Positions 37,071-49,393 of a stretch of 64,000 bases of DNA are shown piece after piece. The stretch comes from Alentia gelatinosa. Lineage: Eukaryota; Annelida; Polychaeta; Phyllodocida; Polynoidae. Numbering within the stretch: position 1 is the first letter of the stretch; each line of letters opens with the position of its first letter. A model generated the notes under the pieces. The model was not told the DNA's origin, searched no databases, and saw only the letters and a list, made by a program, of their open reading frames with translations. The DNA lies in assembly GCA_950022655.1 (NCBI GenBank), contig OX465581.1:28305300-28369299 (forward strand). The letters run 5' to 3'. The position numbers and the translations under genes were made by a program.

Positions 37071-38997
37071 GGTACTGGGGAAGAGCTTGATAAATGAACC
37101 ATGTGTGTTTCATAGGTAGGAGTACAAGGTTCTACGCAAGGATGCAGCGAGTTGGAGGTGGGCTAGAACCATGGCAGCCATCAGATTGTGCTGACTTGAC
37201 GTTTATTTGTCAGAGATCGGCAGCTAATGACGATGTAAGGCTAGATGTCCAGATCTACTTCTCTCATGTCGGCAGTGCCGTTTAGGCTGACGGGTTTGTA
37301 CTATTACATAGGGTGATCTATAGCTAAATGCAATATCATGACGAGCAGTAGTGTGGCAACATTTGCAGGAGCTGTCCCATCTGCCTCAATTTTCAGTGTC
37401 AGATTCAGACTCTTCTCTCTACGATTGGCTACTACGGCAGGTCCATCCATATCTATATGAATAACTCAATGAATATTTGACTGCAGGTTGAGAAGGGAGA
37501 TTGGCATGCATCGACGGTGATGGGTGGATATGCATAACAACGACCGAGGTAATTACGAGCTGACTTTTACTTATGCTTACTTATTGTTTTGCAATTTCAT
37601 ACTTCTGGAAACTAACTATTATGTCAGAATTATTTACAGGGAGGCTTTTATTAGGCATAGATCTACACGAATATAAAAATAGAAATACCATTAGATCGGT
37701 CATAGTCTCTCACTAACCCCTCAGATTAAATATCATTAGGAGTGATGCAGCTGGCAGCTTAATTTAGATGATACAGACATCTTTAAAACCAAGTCTGTGC
37801 ACCTTTTACTAAGAGAGCCACGTATCCAAAGCACCGTATGTCACCCGATAGTACTAAAACAAGCCCACTATATATATCTAATCAGTTCTCCCAGTGGATC
37901 GGTCTCACAACCAATTGTACACGCTACCTTTATCCTGTTTTATTCACAATTTACTATGGTTTAATTCCACTTTTGCAAGTAAATATAGACGAGAGGATTT
38001 CAATCCCTGACTTACATCTAACACAAATATAAATGGTAAAAATCCATACACAGGTACGCTGGTCTGGTTTAACTTCCCTCATTTATATCTATAGCAAAAT
38101 GACTTTTAAGTAGAAACCTCCTTTGTCTCATCCCCCTCACCTAAGCAAGCCTCGGTGACGTGCTAGATCCCCGGTAGAGTCACGAACGACGCGTTTTCCC
38201 CCAACTTTCCTGGACCGTATATAAAGCGACTCAAGGCACTTGGGCGCTTGGAGCCCGGTGGACGTCGCCTAGAGGAGCAGCCCGTGACAGCAGCTCGTGA
38301 ACGACAGGGCGCTGTCAGGAGGGCCATGCCCTGATGAGGAGGTGAACGTGCAATGGATGGAGGCCACCAGGGGAAATTAAACAAATAGCACATCGTAGCT
38401 TTTGGTGACCTTTCTGCCAGTTCTCGTAAACCAACGCTAACAGCTTCTAGACGGCAATAACTTTTTGTGTGTCTGTAGTACGGAATGAATGATGATACTT
38501 AGTGTGGGTAAAGGGAAGCAGGAGGGTCACATCTATTTCTTATTGCAGTGAGGTGCCAGACAAGGTAAATGTTATTTAAGACACTACAAGCACAGACGTA
38601 CTCCTCAAATATCCGAATGTTAGCTATAGCGTGGCTTAACGGTCAGGCTTAAAGCCTTGGTACCCCTATGGTATCTGCCTTCGATGTCAAAGATGCGTCT
38701 CTTTCATGATTTCCTAGATCATTATATAATTGTGTGTTTGATATCTCGTACTAGTTTTATATCATATGACAAAATTATGCACACTTCTTTGATTTTTTAA
38801 TATCAGTGGCAGACTAAAAATTTGTGGTTGTCGATCATTCTGCCGGACAGATTCGTGAATTCATTTTCTCGGACATGTTATTGACGTCCTTCGCTGGTGA
38901 AGTGAACATTGACAAATGCGTTATTATCTTAATACGATTATCTATACTAAAAAAGATTTACTCTTACCACCGTGTTCAGTTACAGGGAGATACTTAA
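37071..38997. other. Unassigned sequence, no gene seen
   Basis: No frame above 80 codons and no shared repeat. A modestly GC-rich pocket at 38160-38390 has no recognised content. Confidence 0.55.
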
Positions 38998-39260
38998 ACA
39001 ATATTGACTGATTTCAGATACAAGCGGCCGTATTGCGCAGAGTCAACTCCGTATAGCATACAACCGCTTTTATCTGAAACCAGTCTATATTGTATTTACT
39101 ATACACTTTTTCCTGACAGCTGGCGTACCGATATTAGTTCATTTAGGAATTATTTTTCCTTTTTGTAGACCGGAGCATACAACATATCTGTATGCTCCGG
39201 GTATGGCGATACAGTCCCTATCTATTTTCTGTGGACACTTTGTATTAGGTGGATAATAAA
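38998..39260 (+). mobile_element. Foldback element family B, copy B2 (palindrome centre deleted)
   Basis: A 263-bp copy in the same orientation as B3. It starts ACAATATTGACTG and ends GGTGGATAATAAA (39248-39260). The palindrome is shortened: its central GTTGACGCG...GGATATT part is missing, leaving about 95 bases. The inner terminal repeat reads TTTACTATACAC (39095-39106), intermediate between the family A and family B forms. The module still carries GGAGCATAC and GTATGCTCC (39172-39199) as a small internal hairpin. Confidence 0.78.
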
Positions 39261-39363
39261 GCAAGATAAACCTCTATTCAGAAGAGCTTGATCGAGTTCT
39301 GAAAGAGAACTTCTCCATGATAAAAGATGGGAAGTGTCCTCTGAAGTTAAGGAAACATTATAT

Positions 39364-39431
39364 AAATGTGTTTGCTTAGAGACATACAGCTACTTTTAAA
39401 TGTGTTTGCTTAGAGACAAACAACTACTTTT
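39364..39431 (+). repeat. Two-copy 34-bp tandem duplication
   Basis: The units 39364-39397 and 39398-39431 share AAATGTGTTTGCTTAGAGAC and end in CTACTTTT, differing at a few positions. A simple local duplication with no coding consequence. Confidence 0.85.
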
Positions 39432-39618
39432 CTGTAATACCGGTAGATCAATATAGACAAGCAACAACTAATGTTGCGAAACAAAGTCTATTCATTCCTC
39501 TCTTGATTATTCATAAAGCAATGTCAGATGAAGGACAAGAAAATATTTACTTCTGTTTATATTCAACACAAGAATTCTCTTGTAAAAAGCATTGTGCCCA
39601 ATTGGAAATTCGGAGTAA

Positions 39619-39644
39619 TTCTACAAGGCAGAACTGCAACACCC
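39619..39644 (+). repeat. 26-bp direct repeat, left copy
   Basis: Starts TTCTACAAGGCAGAACTGCA and matches 41392-41417 at 25 of 26 positions. The two copies bracket about 1.75 kb that is GC-richer than its surroundings. Confidence 0.75.
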
Positions 39645-40240
39645 TGTTTGTAAGCAGCTCCGTGGAAATCGTGACAAAAAAGGGTAAATCACCGCAGGAA
39701 GGCTCAGAAGACGACTAATGCTAAACGTCTGAAGCTCAAGACCCACCTGCGACAGTTATTAAGGAACGATATCCGAACGGGAGGAAGAATCTGCAAAAAT
39801 GGGAGACCCGGTCGTCTCAATAAGTGGCTACCTCTGACCTTTCACTATCCTGTACCCTGCACCACGCTCCTAGGGTTCCACTACGCAGTGTCACAGCGAG
39901 CACGGCACTCATAGGCAACAGCTCCAGTGCTCCCGGCACTCCGTGACTTTCATCCAGGCACCAAATGTCCAACAACAGCGAGCCCAGTCCATGGCGATGA
40001 TCCTACTATGGGAGAAGTATGACAGACTCTCAACTCGTCCACCACTCGCTTGGGCGACAAGGTATGCAACTTGTCTCGTACGCAAATGACTGTAATGACT
40101 GTATAACCAACCGCGATAAGATGTTATGCCAACTCCTTACGAGATGAACCGCCAGATGCCGCCTTGGCTTCTATTTCACCTTGGTCCCGTCAGAGGAGAC
40201 GATTATTCCTCAGGTTGCACCCCTACCTGACCCTGATTTG
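39645..40240. other. GC-richer unassigned sequence between direct repeats
   Basis: No protein family recognised. The composition differs from the AT-rich flank and this part lies inside the interval bracketed by the 26-bp direct repeats. It could be the interior of an unrecognised element. Confidence 0.35.
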
Positions 40241-40566
40241 CTTGTTTGGTTTGGTTTGATTTAACATCCAGTCAACCACTATGGGTCCTTACCAGACTTT
40301 CTCAAGGTTCTTTTACACCACCAGGGTGGTGATCAAATCTATGTGATGAATTCAGGTAGAAATCTCACCCCTACACATTTACAAAGGTGAGAGTTCTTTT
40401 ACTTCCCACACCACATATTAATGGTATGAGAAGGATTGGTCTTTGATATAGCAGTAAATCTACCACTGCTGGGGGTGAAGGAGAAAAGTGGCTGCAGTGG
40501 GACTCAAAGTCTGACAACCTCGGGATTACAAGTTCAGAGCTCTTTACCACTGAGCTAACTCCCTAC
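40241..40566 (-). mobile_element. tRNA-derived SINE, copy 3, near full length
   Basis: About 326 bp, same orientation and order as the SINE at 28.0 kb. On the minus strand a tRNA-like head carries TAGCTCAGTGG as the A box and ends TTTGAGTCCC in place of a canonical B box. The shared body follows (CCTTACCAGACTTTCTCAAG, CTTTTACTTCCCACACCACA and GATATAGCAGTAAA) and the tail is a short CAAA run. Compared with copy 2 it contains an extra GGTGAAGGAGAAAAGTGGCT segment, also present in copy 1, so copies 1 and 3 represent one subfamily and copy 2 carries a deletion. No target duplication is obvious, which suggests an older insertion. Confidence 0.88.
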
Positions 40567-41391
40567 CCCGGTCGCTTTAGTTATGCTTGCATGCAAGCAT
40601 ATCCGGTCTGCTCCACGAGGAGGCGAGGCAACCAAGAGGGTGAACAGATTGGTTATTGCTGTCCACCCCAGCAGATCACCTGACCCTGAATCTCCACAAC
40701 TGTCGCATCAGCTCCACACTATGCATAGCCCTCAAATTAAAGTCATGCTACAGTTTTAAACTCACCACAGTCAATTTTGCTCCGGGTACCATGCTCGCCC
40801 TCTGCTCTCCCAAGCAAGTCTTCTCCAAGGCTCAACATCCTCTTGCCTCGCACAACCAGACGTCACCGTAAACCCATCTGCTAAGCCCCGTCTGCGATGT
40901 TACTACCATCACCTCTCGAACGTACCCACCGCTGACATCCTGGTTCACCGCTCCTTGTCCTGCCTGTGCTTGTAGGATGACCCTTGAATTCCTCAGCGCT
41001 TTCCAGATCTATGCAGCGACCACTCACCTCATTGGACGCCCCCGTATCGTCCCATATTATTAGGCCTGCCCCCTCCAAGTCCCGGCCTTTAGTTAGCTAT
41101 CGAGTCGGCTCCTTACCTCAGAGGCAAGGGCGATGCCTTCAGGCATCAGTCGGACGTAGTTCATCACAGACTCATGATGGGGATCCCTTCAGGGAAGGCT
41201 CACCTTTACGGATTCCGAACCTCTCCACCCAGAATGATTCCGTATTCTCCCCACCGGGAGCGGCATCGCTCCCCTCCCGAGTCAGACACGTCTGATATTT
41301 ACTATAATCATGCCCATGCCCTGCAGCATTATTCCTTTCAACAGAATCACCTTATAAAAATCACTGTGTGAATAAATATCTATAATTCCAG
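40567..41391. other. GC-richer unassigned sequence, right part of the bracketed interval
   Basis: Short frames only (up to 103 codons), no recognisable product. It lies between the SINE and the right 26-bp direct repeat. Confidence 0.4.
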
Positions 41392-41417
41392 TTCTACAAG
41401 GCAGAACTGCAACGCCC
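41392..41417 (+). repeat. 26-bp direct repeat, right copy
   Basis: Differs from 39619-39644 at one position and is immediately followed by a C homopolymer (41419-41435). Confidence 0.75.
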
Positions 41418-41418
41418 A

Positions 41419-41435
41419 CCCCCCCCCCCCCCCCC
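41419..41435 (+). repeat. Poly(C) run, 17 bases
   Basis: Uninterrupted C homopolymer directly after the 26-bp direct repeat. Long C runs are prone to sequencing length error. Confidence 0.85.
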
Positions 41436-44129
41436 TTCAGCTCTGCCATTAAGCATCGCCCACGCCAGACAGACACTCGGTGAAATAACTCCCTATCCGC
41501 AGGCGGGCAGAACAATTCAGAACTCATCAACCCCACAATAAAGGCTACGCATTTACATTCGACTGAATCTTTTACATGATATACATGTAAGCATTTGGAG
41601 GCCTAGGAGAGACTAAAGGAGCAATTACTTTATCAACCTTTAAAAGGTACTGTTAAGAAGAAAATTCAGACTTTATTCATGGAGAAGGACTGAAAACTTA
41701 TTTCAGTGTTGCGTCTCAAAAAGTAACATTAGTAATAATGTATGTATGACACTGACGATGATATAGACATACAAGATAGAAGCATCAGGTCTACACGTAG
41801 TTCTTGCATCGGAAGATACACGTGAATATTTTTTGTTGCCTAATGACCTGAGGTTTCTAAGCACTAGCCCGGTTTTTGAAAAAGCATATGAGTTTCACTT
41901 TCTTTTAAGTAATTATGGAGCAAACCTCAACAGTATCTAATTGCTATTTTAAAGCCAGCCACCAGGGGCCCTTTGGATTTGACTCAATAGTTTATGACCT
42001 TCCATATTTAAATACATTATGCTTTCCAACGGTGAAGGATAAGGAGGAAATTGAATGGCATAGTAATCCAATTTTCTCCCTGACTCATTTCCTGCAATCA
42101 AAATATTTAATCATTTTAACTCTTAATCCACTTTAGACGTACAATGCAATAATGCCCATTTCTGGTCAGTTACCACATAAAAATACACGTATATTGCGTA
42201 TATGCTATACGTGAATATGTAAATAGAGTTAGCAGGATAAAGTGCAATAATGATAAATATATTTGAAATATTACAACCAAATACGATAAAACTTCCCGTA
42301 CCCACGCACATGTTTTAACTACCCTGATAGGTATCTGTGTCTTCTACCAGCGTATTTAATCCACGAGTTGTGAAATAGGCTTTTAAAAGATAATGGTATG
42401 ATAATGGGGCTTCACCTCGTGTAATGCATCCATTCAGAATGACAAAATGCTGAATGTAACTGATATCGACGTTACCAGTTACCAAACAAGTTAAACTCGT
42501 TCCCTAAATCAATAATTAGCAGTGTCAATTAGCACAGCCACGCGCAGCCAATTAGGACTTGTATACCCAATAGGACAAATTGTGGACAATGACGGCTCAA
42601 TGAGACTGTCAGGTTTGCTCATTTCCGCGAGGGGAAGGGGATAGAAAAAGGGCATTTGTGTGTTAGTGACGGATTAGAATTTTATAGCACTTTATATTTC
42701 ATCTTTCTGAATATCTATTAGGTTCCTTATTAATTCGGAAAGTACCTGTTGGGAGATTTTATTCATCAATTAACCACCCATGGTTAGTCCTCTCCGAGAA
42801 TTTGTCACATGAATGACCAAACGAGAAACAATGTAAAATTCCACTCTCAAGTTTGAGGCCTACGCCGTTCAGTTGTAAAAGCTGGCTTAATTACGAAGCT
42901 CTGGATTGTTGTTTATCATGGCTTTTTCAATATAGAAAGAAACATCTTGCCTTCACGAAAAGACATTACCGACGGATAAGGTTTGATGTGCATAGTGTCC
43001 TGGAAAATGAGAAGGATATTACATCAAAAATTAAAGGAAAACTGCTAATAGATAATAGATCTGTCGCCTTTGATGGGAACATGATATTAGCTTACGTATC
43101 GGACAGAAAAAGGGGATAATAATCTGACTGGAAGCAAAGATTAAATTATATTATGCTCATACAAGGAAGGCAAAGACTATACATAGTACATTCGAATGGC
43201 CATCAATTTGAGTAATCTGCCTTTTAAGAAATAGGTAGCAATAGGACTATCAAGAAATATGCAGTGAAGACAAATTTCTTAAAGATATGTTATTAAGCTC
43301 CAGACCTTGTGTCAACAACTAAGCTTACAGAATCCACAGCGGGACGGGGAAAGACAGATTAACGAGTAGCTGCGGATAAGCGACGGAGAGAAAGCGCATT
43401 AGCAGTGAGACAAGTCAACAACAGCATACCATTATCAACTGTTTCGGTGTACTTGTAAACCTTGGCGTCCTAAGCACTACTAGAAACGTGTAAGGTATTC
43501 AACTTACATATTTACGTGGCTGTCCTTTATGTGTTAATCATTGAGATGAACATTTTAGTCCTGTTGCCTCCTATGCCCCATTACCATATCAATCTAGAGG
43601 CAGAACCTATAATTCACGCATCATACATTTCCCATTTTCAATAATGACTTATCAATACATTGTGGCTGCAAAGACTGCTGCGTTTTCGTCGAATTAGCAA
43701 AACTTCTTTTACGTGAAAATTAAGTGTTGAACTGTCATAATTGAGCTTTCATAGCTTAGAAATAAAGTAATTGTTAAGACATACAAACCGCTAAGTCATA
43801 ATTGTTTTTTATATTCATGTGATTTTTAAAAACTACACCCTTATATTTCAACATATTATAGTGCAAATGAATATTGTGGCAAGTTCTTCTCGCTGAACAA
43901 TAAAAAGCACGATGTGCCACATGTAAGGTTCTCTTAGAGCGTTTCTCTGCACGGGGGCGCATAGCAGGCAAGGTAGCTGTGCAACTCCCATGTGGCTCAA
44001 TAATCTGGGTGATACTTGCTGTCTGGAAGGGGAAAATCCGTTAACAAAACCTACCATTATAAATGGAACACTATCACTATCTGAGCGAGGCATAGTCACG
44101 AAGATAAACAACACAGCAGATAAGAAACA
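41436..44129. other. Unassigned AT-rich sequence, no gene seen
   Basis: The plus-strand frame at 42853-43119 (88 codons) is Arg/Lys-rich with no assignable domain. No other signal was found. Confidence 0.5.
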
Positions 44130-44515
44130 TCTAGATTAAGATTGGAATCAACTTCCACCAGAAACAAGGAACATAGACTCACTGGATATTTTTATGAAAA
44201 TGCAAAAAACCTATTTAAACTCCAAAGTACTTTGACTCTCCTATAGTCACTCTTCTCGTTTAATAATCACCAAAGACAAGCTTAGCTAGAAGTACCCATC
44301 ATCCTCACCATCTTTTCTCTGTGTCACTAAATGCGTACATTTACCTGCTTTATTTTTCTGAACTCACCTTGTTGAACCTATTCTAGAGGGCTCTAACCCC
44401 TCTTGGTCCCAGAAATCTCACTTGTACCTATATGTGTTAATTTTGACTATTATGTAAACTATGTGTATATGTTGCCTCGGCTCTTTCTTTATAAGACAAT
44501 TCAATAAATCAATAC
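44130..44515 (+). pseudogene. LINE 3' end: ORF2 C-terminus plus 3' UTR
   Basis: The plus-strand frame ending at the TGA at 44233-44235 reads WNQLPPETRNIDSLDIF followed by a KMQKTYL segment. This is the hallmark C-terminal motif of many non-LTR retrotransposon ORF2 proteins (WN-x-LP, then S-x-x-x-F-K-x-x-L). A stop just upstream of the Trp and the absence of any reverse-transcriptase motif show it is truncated. About 280 bases of likely 3' untranslated sequence follow, ending near AATTCAATAAATCAA at 44500-44514, which may be the poorly defined tail. It is a dead copy; no target duplication was found. The match rests on one short motif. Confidence 0.55.
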
Positions 44516-46010
44516 TGTAACCATCATCGCTGGGCGTGCATTAAAACCAGTCCTAAGACTGAGCACGTCCCAGGATAAATAAATGTTTTTAAAAAAAGAT
44601 AAGAAAGATGTTAGCTGATCTGCCCCGTAAGAGAAGAAGTTCCCCTGTGACAATCACGCACCTCTGGCCTGGTCTGGTCTCATCCCGTCCCTTCTGAGAC
44701 GGCACATAGTCCTCTCAAAGGACTTACAATGACCGTAAGTAGTGTATGAAAAAGGGGCTTTGTCTTGGGCACCTCTCACAGTGTGGCCCACGGAGGGTCC
44801 AGGCTAATCCGACGGCCAGACAATTTCCCCGGGGAGCACCTCACCATAAAGCACGCTCGGCGAGCTGCTCTCCAGTCTCTCAGACAAATCTGAGCTAATC
44901 TGGGCCCGGGAACTGATCACCGCTGGACCGGACAGCGTGCGAGCATACACGTGTGTGGGAGGGCAATGTGGCTGGACGGATGACGAGAAGGAGCCACGGG
45001 ACCTGTGGGATAGTTAGCGCCGGACACGGAGTGGTGCAGGCCGCTAATCAGGTGGTCGTTTTGCGTGCAGCGGCCCCTGGTGGGATGGGCTGCAGGGATG
45101 CTGGTATGTCTCTGGACTACATCAGTGCGCACGTCATGTTCGAGTCTTTAGTCCCCTCTTCCTTTCACACTCTTCAACGTCTCATGTTGTGTGGACGAAA
45201 TTTGTCTACTTCAAGAGGTAGAACCAATATTTGGATGTCTGAGGCGATGGAATTGGTATTCACGACTTTTGGATCTTGGCTGAATCAGGGAAAGTAGACA
45301 GAACCTGTATCGGCAGCCTGTTGTTTTTTTATATATAATATGTAGCCCTAGATAATGGAGTATTCAACTCCGACACCCGTATGATAGAACCAGGAGGATG
45401 GGCTAAAGTGTGTAATCACTATACACTACTTAATAATTCATAATCAGTGTTTTTCATAACACGCTGCTCCATTCTAATCTACTTTCTTAGATCAGTGTAA
45501 CAATAGAGGTAACCATCGGTTAGAATCTAGAATCGACTCCCATGACAAAATGGATTCACTGAACATCTTGGCCTAGTCATCTCAGTACAACGGAAATACA
45601 TGTACAGGTGTATCTGTGATCCACTTAGAAGTCTAGCCATTTCCAAATAGCTTTACTTTTCACATTACGTTAGTTCTGCACGCTGTCGGGCACTCTCCTT
45701 TGAAAGAAAACAGCTTTACTTTGTGTGGGGTTTGTTTTTGGTTTTTTTTTAAATTTAGGCTATGAGATAAAAGTTGAATAATGCAGATACTCCAAATATT
45801 GATATTGATCGGAGATGATAGCAGATAAGCCCTTATCTTGGTGTTGCAATAGAGGATAAAGACTCAGAGGAATATACAGATGATAAAATACATGTCGTAT
45901 TACAAGAGCTATTCGAAACACCTATGCTGGAAGACTCGGGCTGATACTGAATAAGCCCTAGCTATAGCAATGTGCTTGGCCAGTCGTTCCACTCTCCTCC
46001 CCCATTCTAT
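44516..46010. other. Unassigned sequence; GC-rich pocket 44.66-45.13 kb
   Basis: The frame at 44953-45297 (114 codons, plus) lies in the GC-rich pocket and has no family resemblance. A T-rich tract is present at 45740-45760. Confidence 0.5.
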
Positions 46011-46160
46011 AGAGGGAAACTATGTTCCGGTGAAAGAAAGCCAAAGTTACGAGGTAAGGGCTCGGAAAAATTACTACCCAAGGCCTTGGCCGCGAGCAGT
46101 AATTTTTCTGAGCCATACCGAGTAACTTTGACTTTCTCTTACCGGGACTTGGTTTCCCTA
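46011..46160. repeat. Palindrome D (possible fourth foldback family)
   Basis: Arms beginning AGAGGGAAAC (46011) and ending GGTTTCCCTA (46160) pair over about 65 bases. Perfectly complementary blocks include AAAGTTAC and GAAAAATTACT. The sequence immediately right of the palindrome reads ATTCCTATATACC, close to the TTTACTATATACC boundary of families A and C. The partner inverted repeat was not found, so membership is tentative. Confidence 0.6.
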
Positions 46161-46430
46161 TTCCTATATACCTACAATTTGCGATAAAAATGGATAGTCC
46201 CCTAACTGCGATAGTCCAACAAGCAATGGCCACCCTTATCAAGTAACTAGAACCCCTATGTTTTCCTCCCTCCTGTTTCATAGCAACTATGCATGTTGAT
46301 ATGCGGGTAGCTATGCGACAATGTCGCGGCGACGTCATAGCCGCATCGATATTCTAGCTAATAGTTTTAGATCTACAATGTTACAGGCATGCTTGGAGTA
46401 TGTGGCTTTAACTGAAGAACATAAACCTAG

Positions 46431-46475
46431 TTTACTAAACCTATACTAAAACTAGCTTAGTACAGGTTTAGTAAA
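46431..46475. repeat. 19-bp inverted repeat, 7-base loop
   Basis: TTTACTAAACCTATACTAA (46431-46449) pairs with TTAGTACAGGTTTAGTAAA (46457-46475), one mismatch in 19. A smaller perfect relative, ATACTAAACC with GGTTTAGTAT, occurs at 61871-61893. Confidence 0.75.
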
Positions 46476-46631
46476 TTAGCTCTACAGCTCCTACAGCTAC
46501 ACCTACATCTCGGCACACTAAACAAGAGTTCCTTAGGTTTGTTTACATTTTGCAGGCTTCGAAATTGCGGCCCTGCTAACATCCTTATGTTTATTCATAT
46601 TAAATTCCAGTTATTTCCAGGAATCTCTGCC

Positions 46632-46651
46632 GTGTGTGTGTGTGTGTGTGT
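46632..46651 (+). repeat. (GT)n microsatellite
   Basis: About ten GT units in a row, directly upstream of the 19-bp minisatellite region. Confidence 0.85.
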
Positions 46652-46726
46652 TTCAATGTGAAGGAAGGGCGTGGCCATTTTTAATACAGTCCGTTAGCCA
46701 ATCATATCGTAGATCTATATCACATG

Positions 46727-46802
46727 GTCAGCCCGGGACGAAAACATCAGCCCAGGACGAAAACGTCAGCCCTGGACGAAAACGTCAGCCCTGGACGAAA
46801 AC
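46727..46802 (+). repeat. Four-copy 19-bp minisatellite
   Basis: Four contiguous units close to GTCAGCCCTGGACGAAAAC (46727-46745, 46746-46764, 46765-46783, 46784-46802) and a partial fifth. The last two full units are identical. As 19 is not a multiple of three, a repeated peptide is not conserved in phase. Confidence 0.9.
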
Positions 46803-46810
46803 GACAGCCT

Positions 46811-48670
46811 CGATACATAACTCATAATTACTGTACGCCTAGCAGCGGTATGTAACTATAGATTGTTCGGAAATGGCAATATAGGAATAAAGAGAATTGG
46901 TTACAATACTGCTTCTTCTACTACTTCAACTACCACAGTATCCAAATTGTTTTCCTATTGTTGTGTCCGAATAATCTTTTGTCAGGAAAATTACATGAAT
47001 GTTCTAGATTGAAGATCAATTGTACATGTTTGTATTTCGGATCACAAGTGAAAACGGCCATTTTTGGAGAATTGTAGGTCTTCTTTACTAAACTAGGAGC
47101 AAATGGTACATCCACCATTGGTCAATAAGCATGCAATTATAGGTGAATAACAATTAAAATGTTTGGGTTACATTCAGTCTATGGATCGTTTTCTGTAACC
47201 CACTTGCACCCAGTGAACTTGTCATTCCTGCAACTGCCTGAGTCTAGGATCCAAACATAGCAAGCACCAGTGGGTCTTGAGGTATTTCGGTCTTGAGTGA
47301 TTGGTTTTGGTCAGCTGGGCATGCCTCGAAGACCCTTAGACAGTGAAACCCTGCTCCTTTCCCAAGATCACAGCGAATAACACGCAGATAGCGAAGGGAT
47401 AGCTTTTAGGCAGCAGCTATATGTGAACAGTCTAACCTTTAGGCAACGTATATGGTACGTAAAAACACGCCTTAATAAACCGTTTTTCCATTTCTAAAGT
47501 CTGTTCAAACCTATAATCTATATAGTGTGAACTTATGAAATATAGCGTAAAGTGTTGCCTATCATTTAAACCTTAGAGATAATGAGCTTTCCATATAGAT
47601 TTCAGCCATCATCTAGTGCCCCGGGGACCACCTTAGGCTGTACTATAACTATCACCTCATTACATCTGTTGCATCATCACTTCAACAAAAATGTAGCCGG
47701 AACACTGTGCCATCTATATTAATATCCAAAAACTGAGGAACAAGTTACAGAGATGTATACATAATGAAGCACTTCTCCTAGATTTATTTCATGAAGCAAC
47801 ATAATGTGCGAATGTAGTGCAGTCTTGCCAATGTATCACTCAATTCTTGATGGGTAATTCTTACATAACCTTGCTTTTATCGTAGGCACAACGGTGCATA
47901 TGTCTACAACCTGCAGTCTTTTAGAGTAATTGATGAATCAGTCCGAAGTGAAAAGCCATACGGTATTATAATAACATCCACATTCTTGACATTCCTCAAA
48001 TGCAACAATCTAGAATCCTATCACGGTAGCATCAGTTTAGGTCAAGGGCACAACCTCTTGTAGATTACCCAGACGAGTCAGCTAATGAGTTATTGCTTAG
48101 GATTATAACATCAAATTTTACCTTTTTTTCATAACACTAAGGTCCTGCCAACTAGTGGGCATCTGAGATGCAGTAAAATACCTTAAGGTGAACAAGAACC
48201 GAAAAGGAAGAATGGCGGTTCTATAACCACACATATCTTGATGTTTCACAATGGCCGCGCACGTTAATAAAGACTGCAGTCTGGCTCCTAGTGGCCGTTG
48301 AGGATACCGACTGGCCCATGTTAAGAGAAATGGGTAGTCTGGAACGAAAAGGCTGACGATAATAAATACCGAAGTCCACGGGCGAGGTTTAACTGGACTC
48401 CTATTATCCGCGCTCACCAACAGTGTGGTTGATGAAAAGGTCAAATAAAGGATAGTCTACAGATGGTCAACGATCTGCTAGTCAAGTCACATTCAGTGTA
48501 TGTTTAATTATATTGTTTGTTTGCAAACGTATATATGGGGAATAAAACAGATTATCATAACTTTTGTGTTCATTCTACTTCTAAGGATGTCAGTTGTGTC
48601 AGAAAAGTGGAAATATTTTAAAAGCGAAATTCCCTGATTCCTAGAGACCAGAAAAAAAGAGTTTATTACA
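46811..48670. other. Unassigned AT-rich sequence, no gene seen
   Basis: The longest frame is 108 codons (48118-48444, minus), with no family resemblance. No repeats shared with the rest of the window were found. Confidence 0.55.
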
Positions 48671-49345
48671 ACCCCACTTAAGGAGACACCCTGCTTAAGA
48701 GGACAACCTCTTTAGGGACAGTTGTTTCAGTACAGAATGTTTCTTAACCCTGCTTAAGGGGGCATCTTGGAGGGACCCTTATCAAATCTGTCTGGATAGT
48801 TTGCGGACAACACTCCAGATTATCTCGATTGCTTGTTTATGGTGTGATTTAGACGGGTAGACTGATGTCTAGACAATCAGACACCAGGCAATGGCCTGCA
48901 TAGGCTCCTGTATGTGTCACGTAGGCATCTCTGGGGTGTCTGTGTGGTTATAATACTGTCTCCATCCCATAGTATCACCTGTATACAGTGATCATACACA
49001 TTATGTACTACATAGCATATCCATCAACAGACAAAAAACCCTGCTTAAGGGATCACCCCGCTTGAGGAGACACCCCGCTTAAGCACGTGATCCACCAAAT
49101 CAAAGCTCAGAGACTGCCAGAGGAGGCCGGCCGACTGGTCTTTAAAGGGCCAACTGCACGGTTCTGGGCGACAGGGATTTCAATGGAATGGCCCAGCCGA
49201 TTCCGGCCGATTCACTGATCCACCAGGCAGATTGTCCCAGCCGATCTGAGCCGATGGGCTATTTGGGCGGACGACGTCCACAATTGCTCCGCATGGTCAT
49301 CGTCCGGCCCTAACTCACTCTTGTTGGGTCACATGCTTTAAGGGG
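48671..49345 (+). repeat. Irregular array of ACCCCGCTTAAG-GGGACACC words
   Basis: At least seven variants of ACCCYGCTTAAGGGGACACC occur: adjacent at 48671-48708, single near 48747-48770, three adjacent at 49038-49090, and a weaker one near 49327-49345. The word closely resembles the terminal repeat of the pogo-like MITE at 52124-52286 (AACCCCACGTAAGTGGACACC-type end). The spacing is irregular, unlike a satellite. It may be a cluster of decayed termini or a duplicated subterminal region. Confidence 0.6.
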
Positions 49346-49393
49346 ACACTTTGCTGGGAATGAAGACTGACCCCATAACCTGGGTTTTACTGA

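Noticed and set aside
41419..41435. Poly(C) as a possible recombination or regulatory signal
   Set aside because: It is more simply explained as a homopolymer run, with possible length error.
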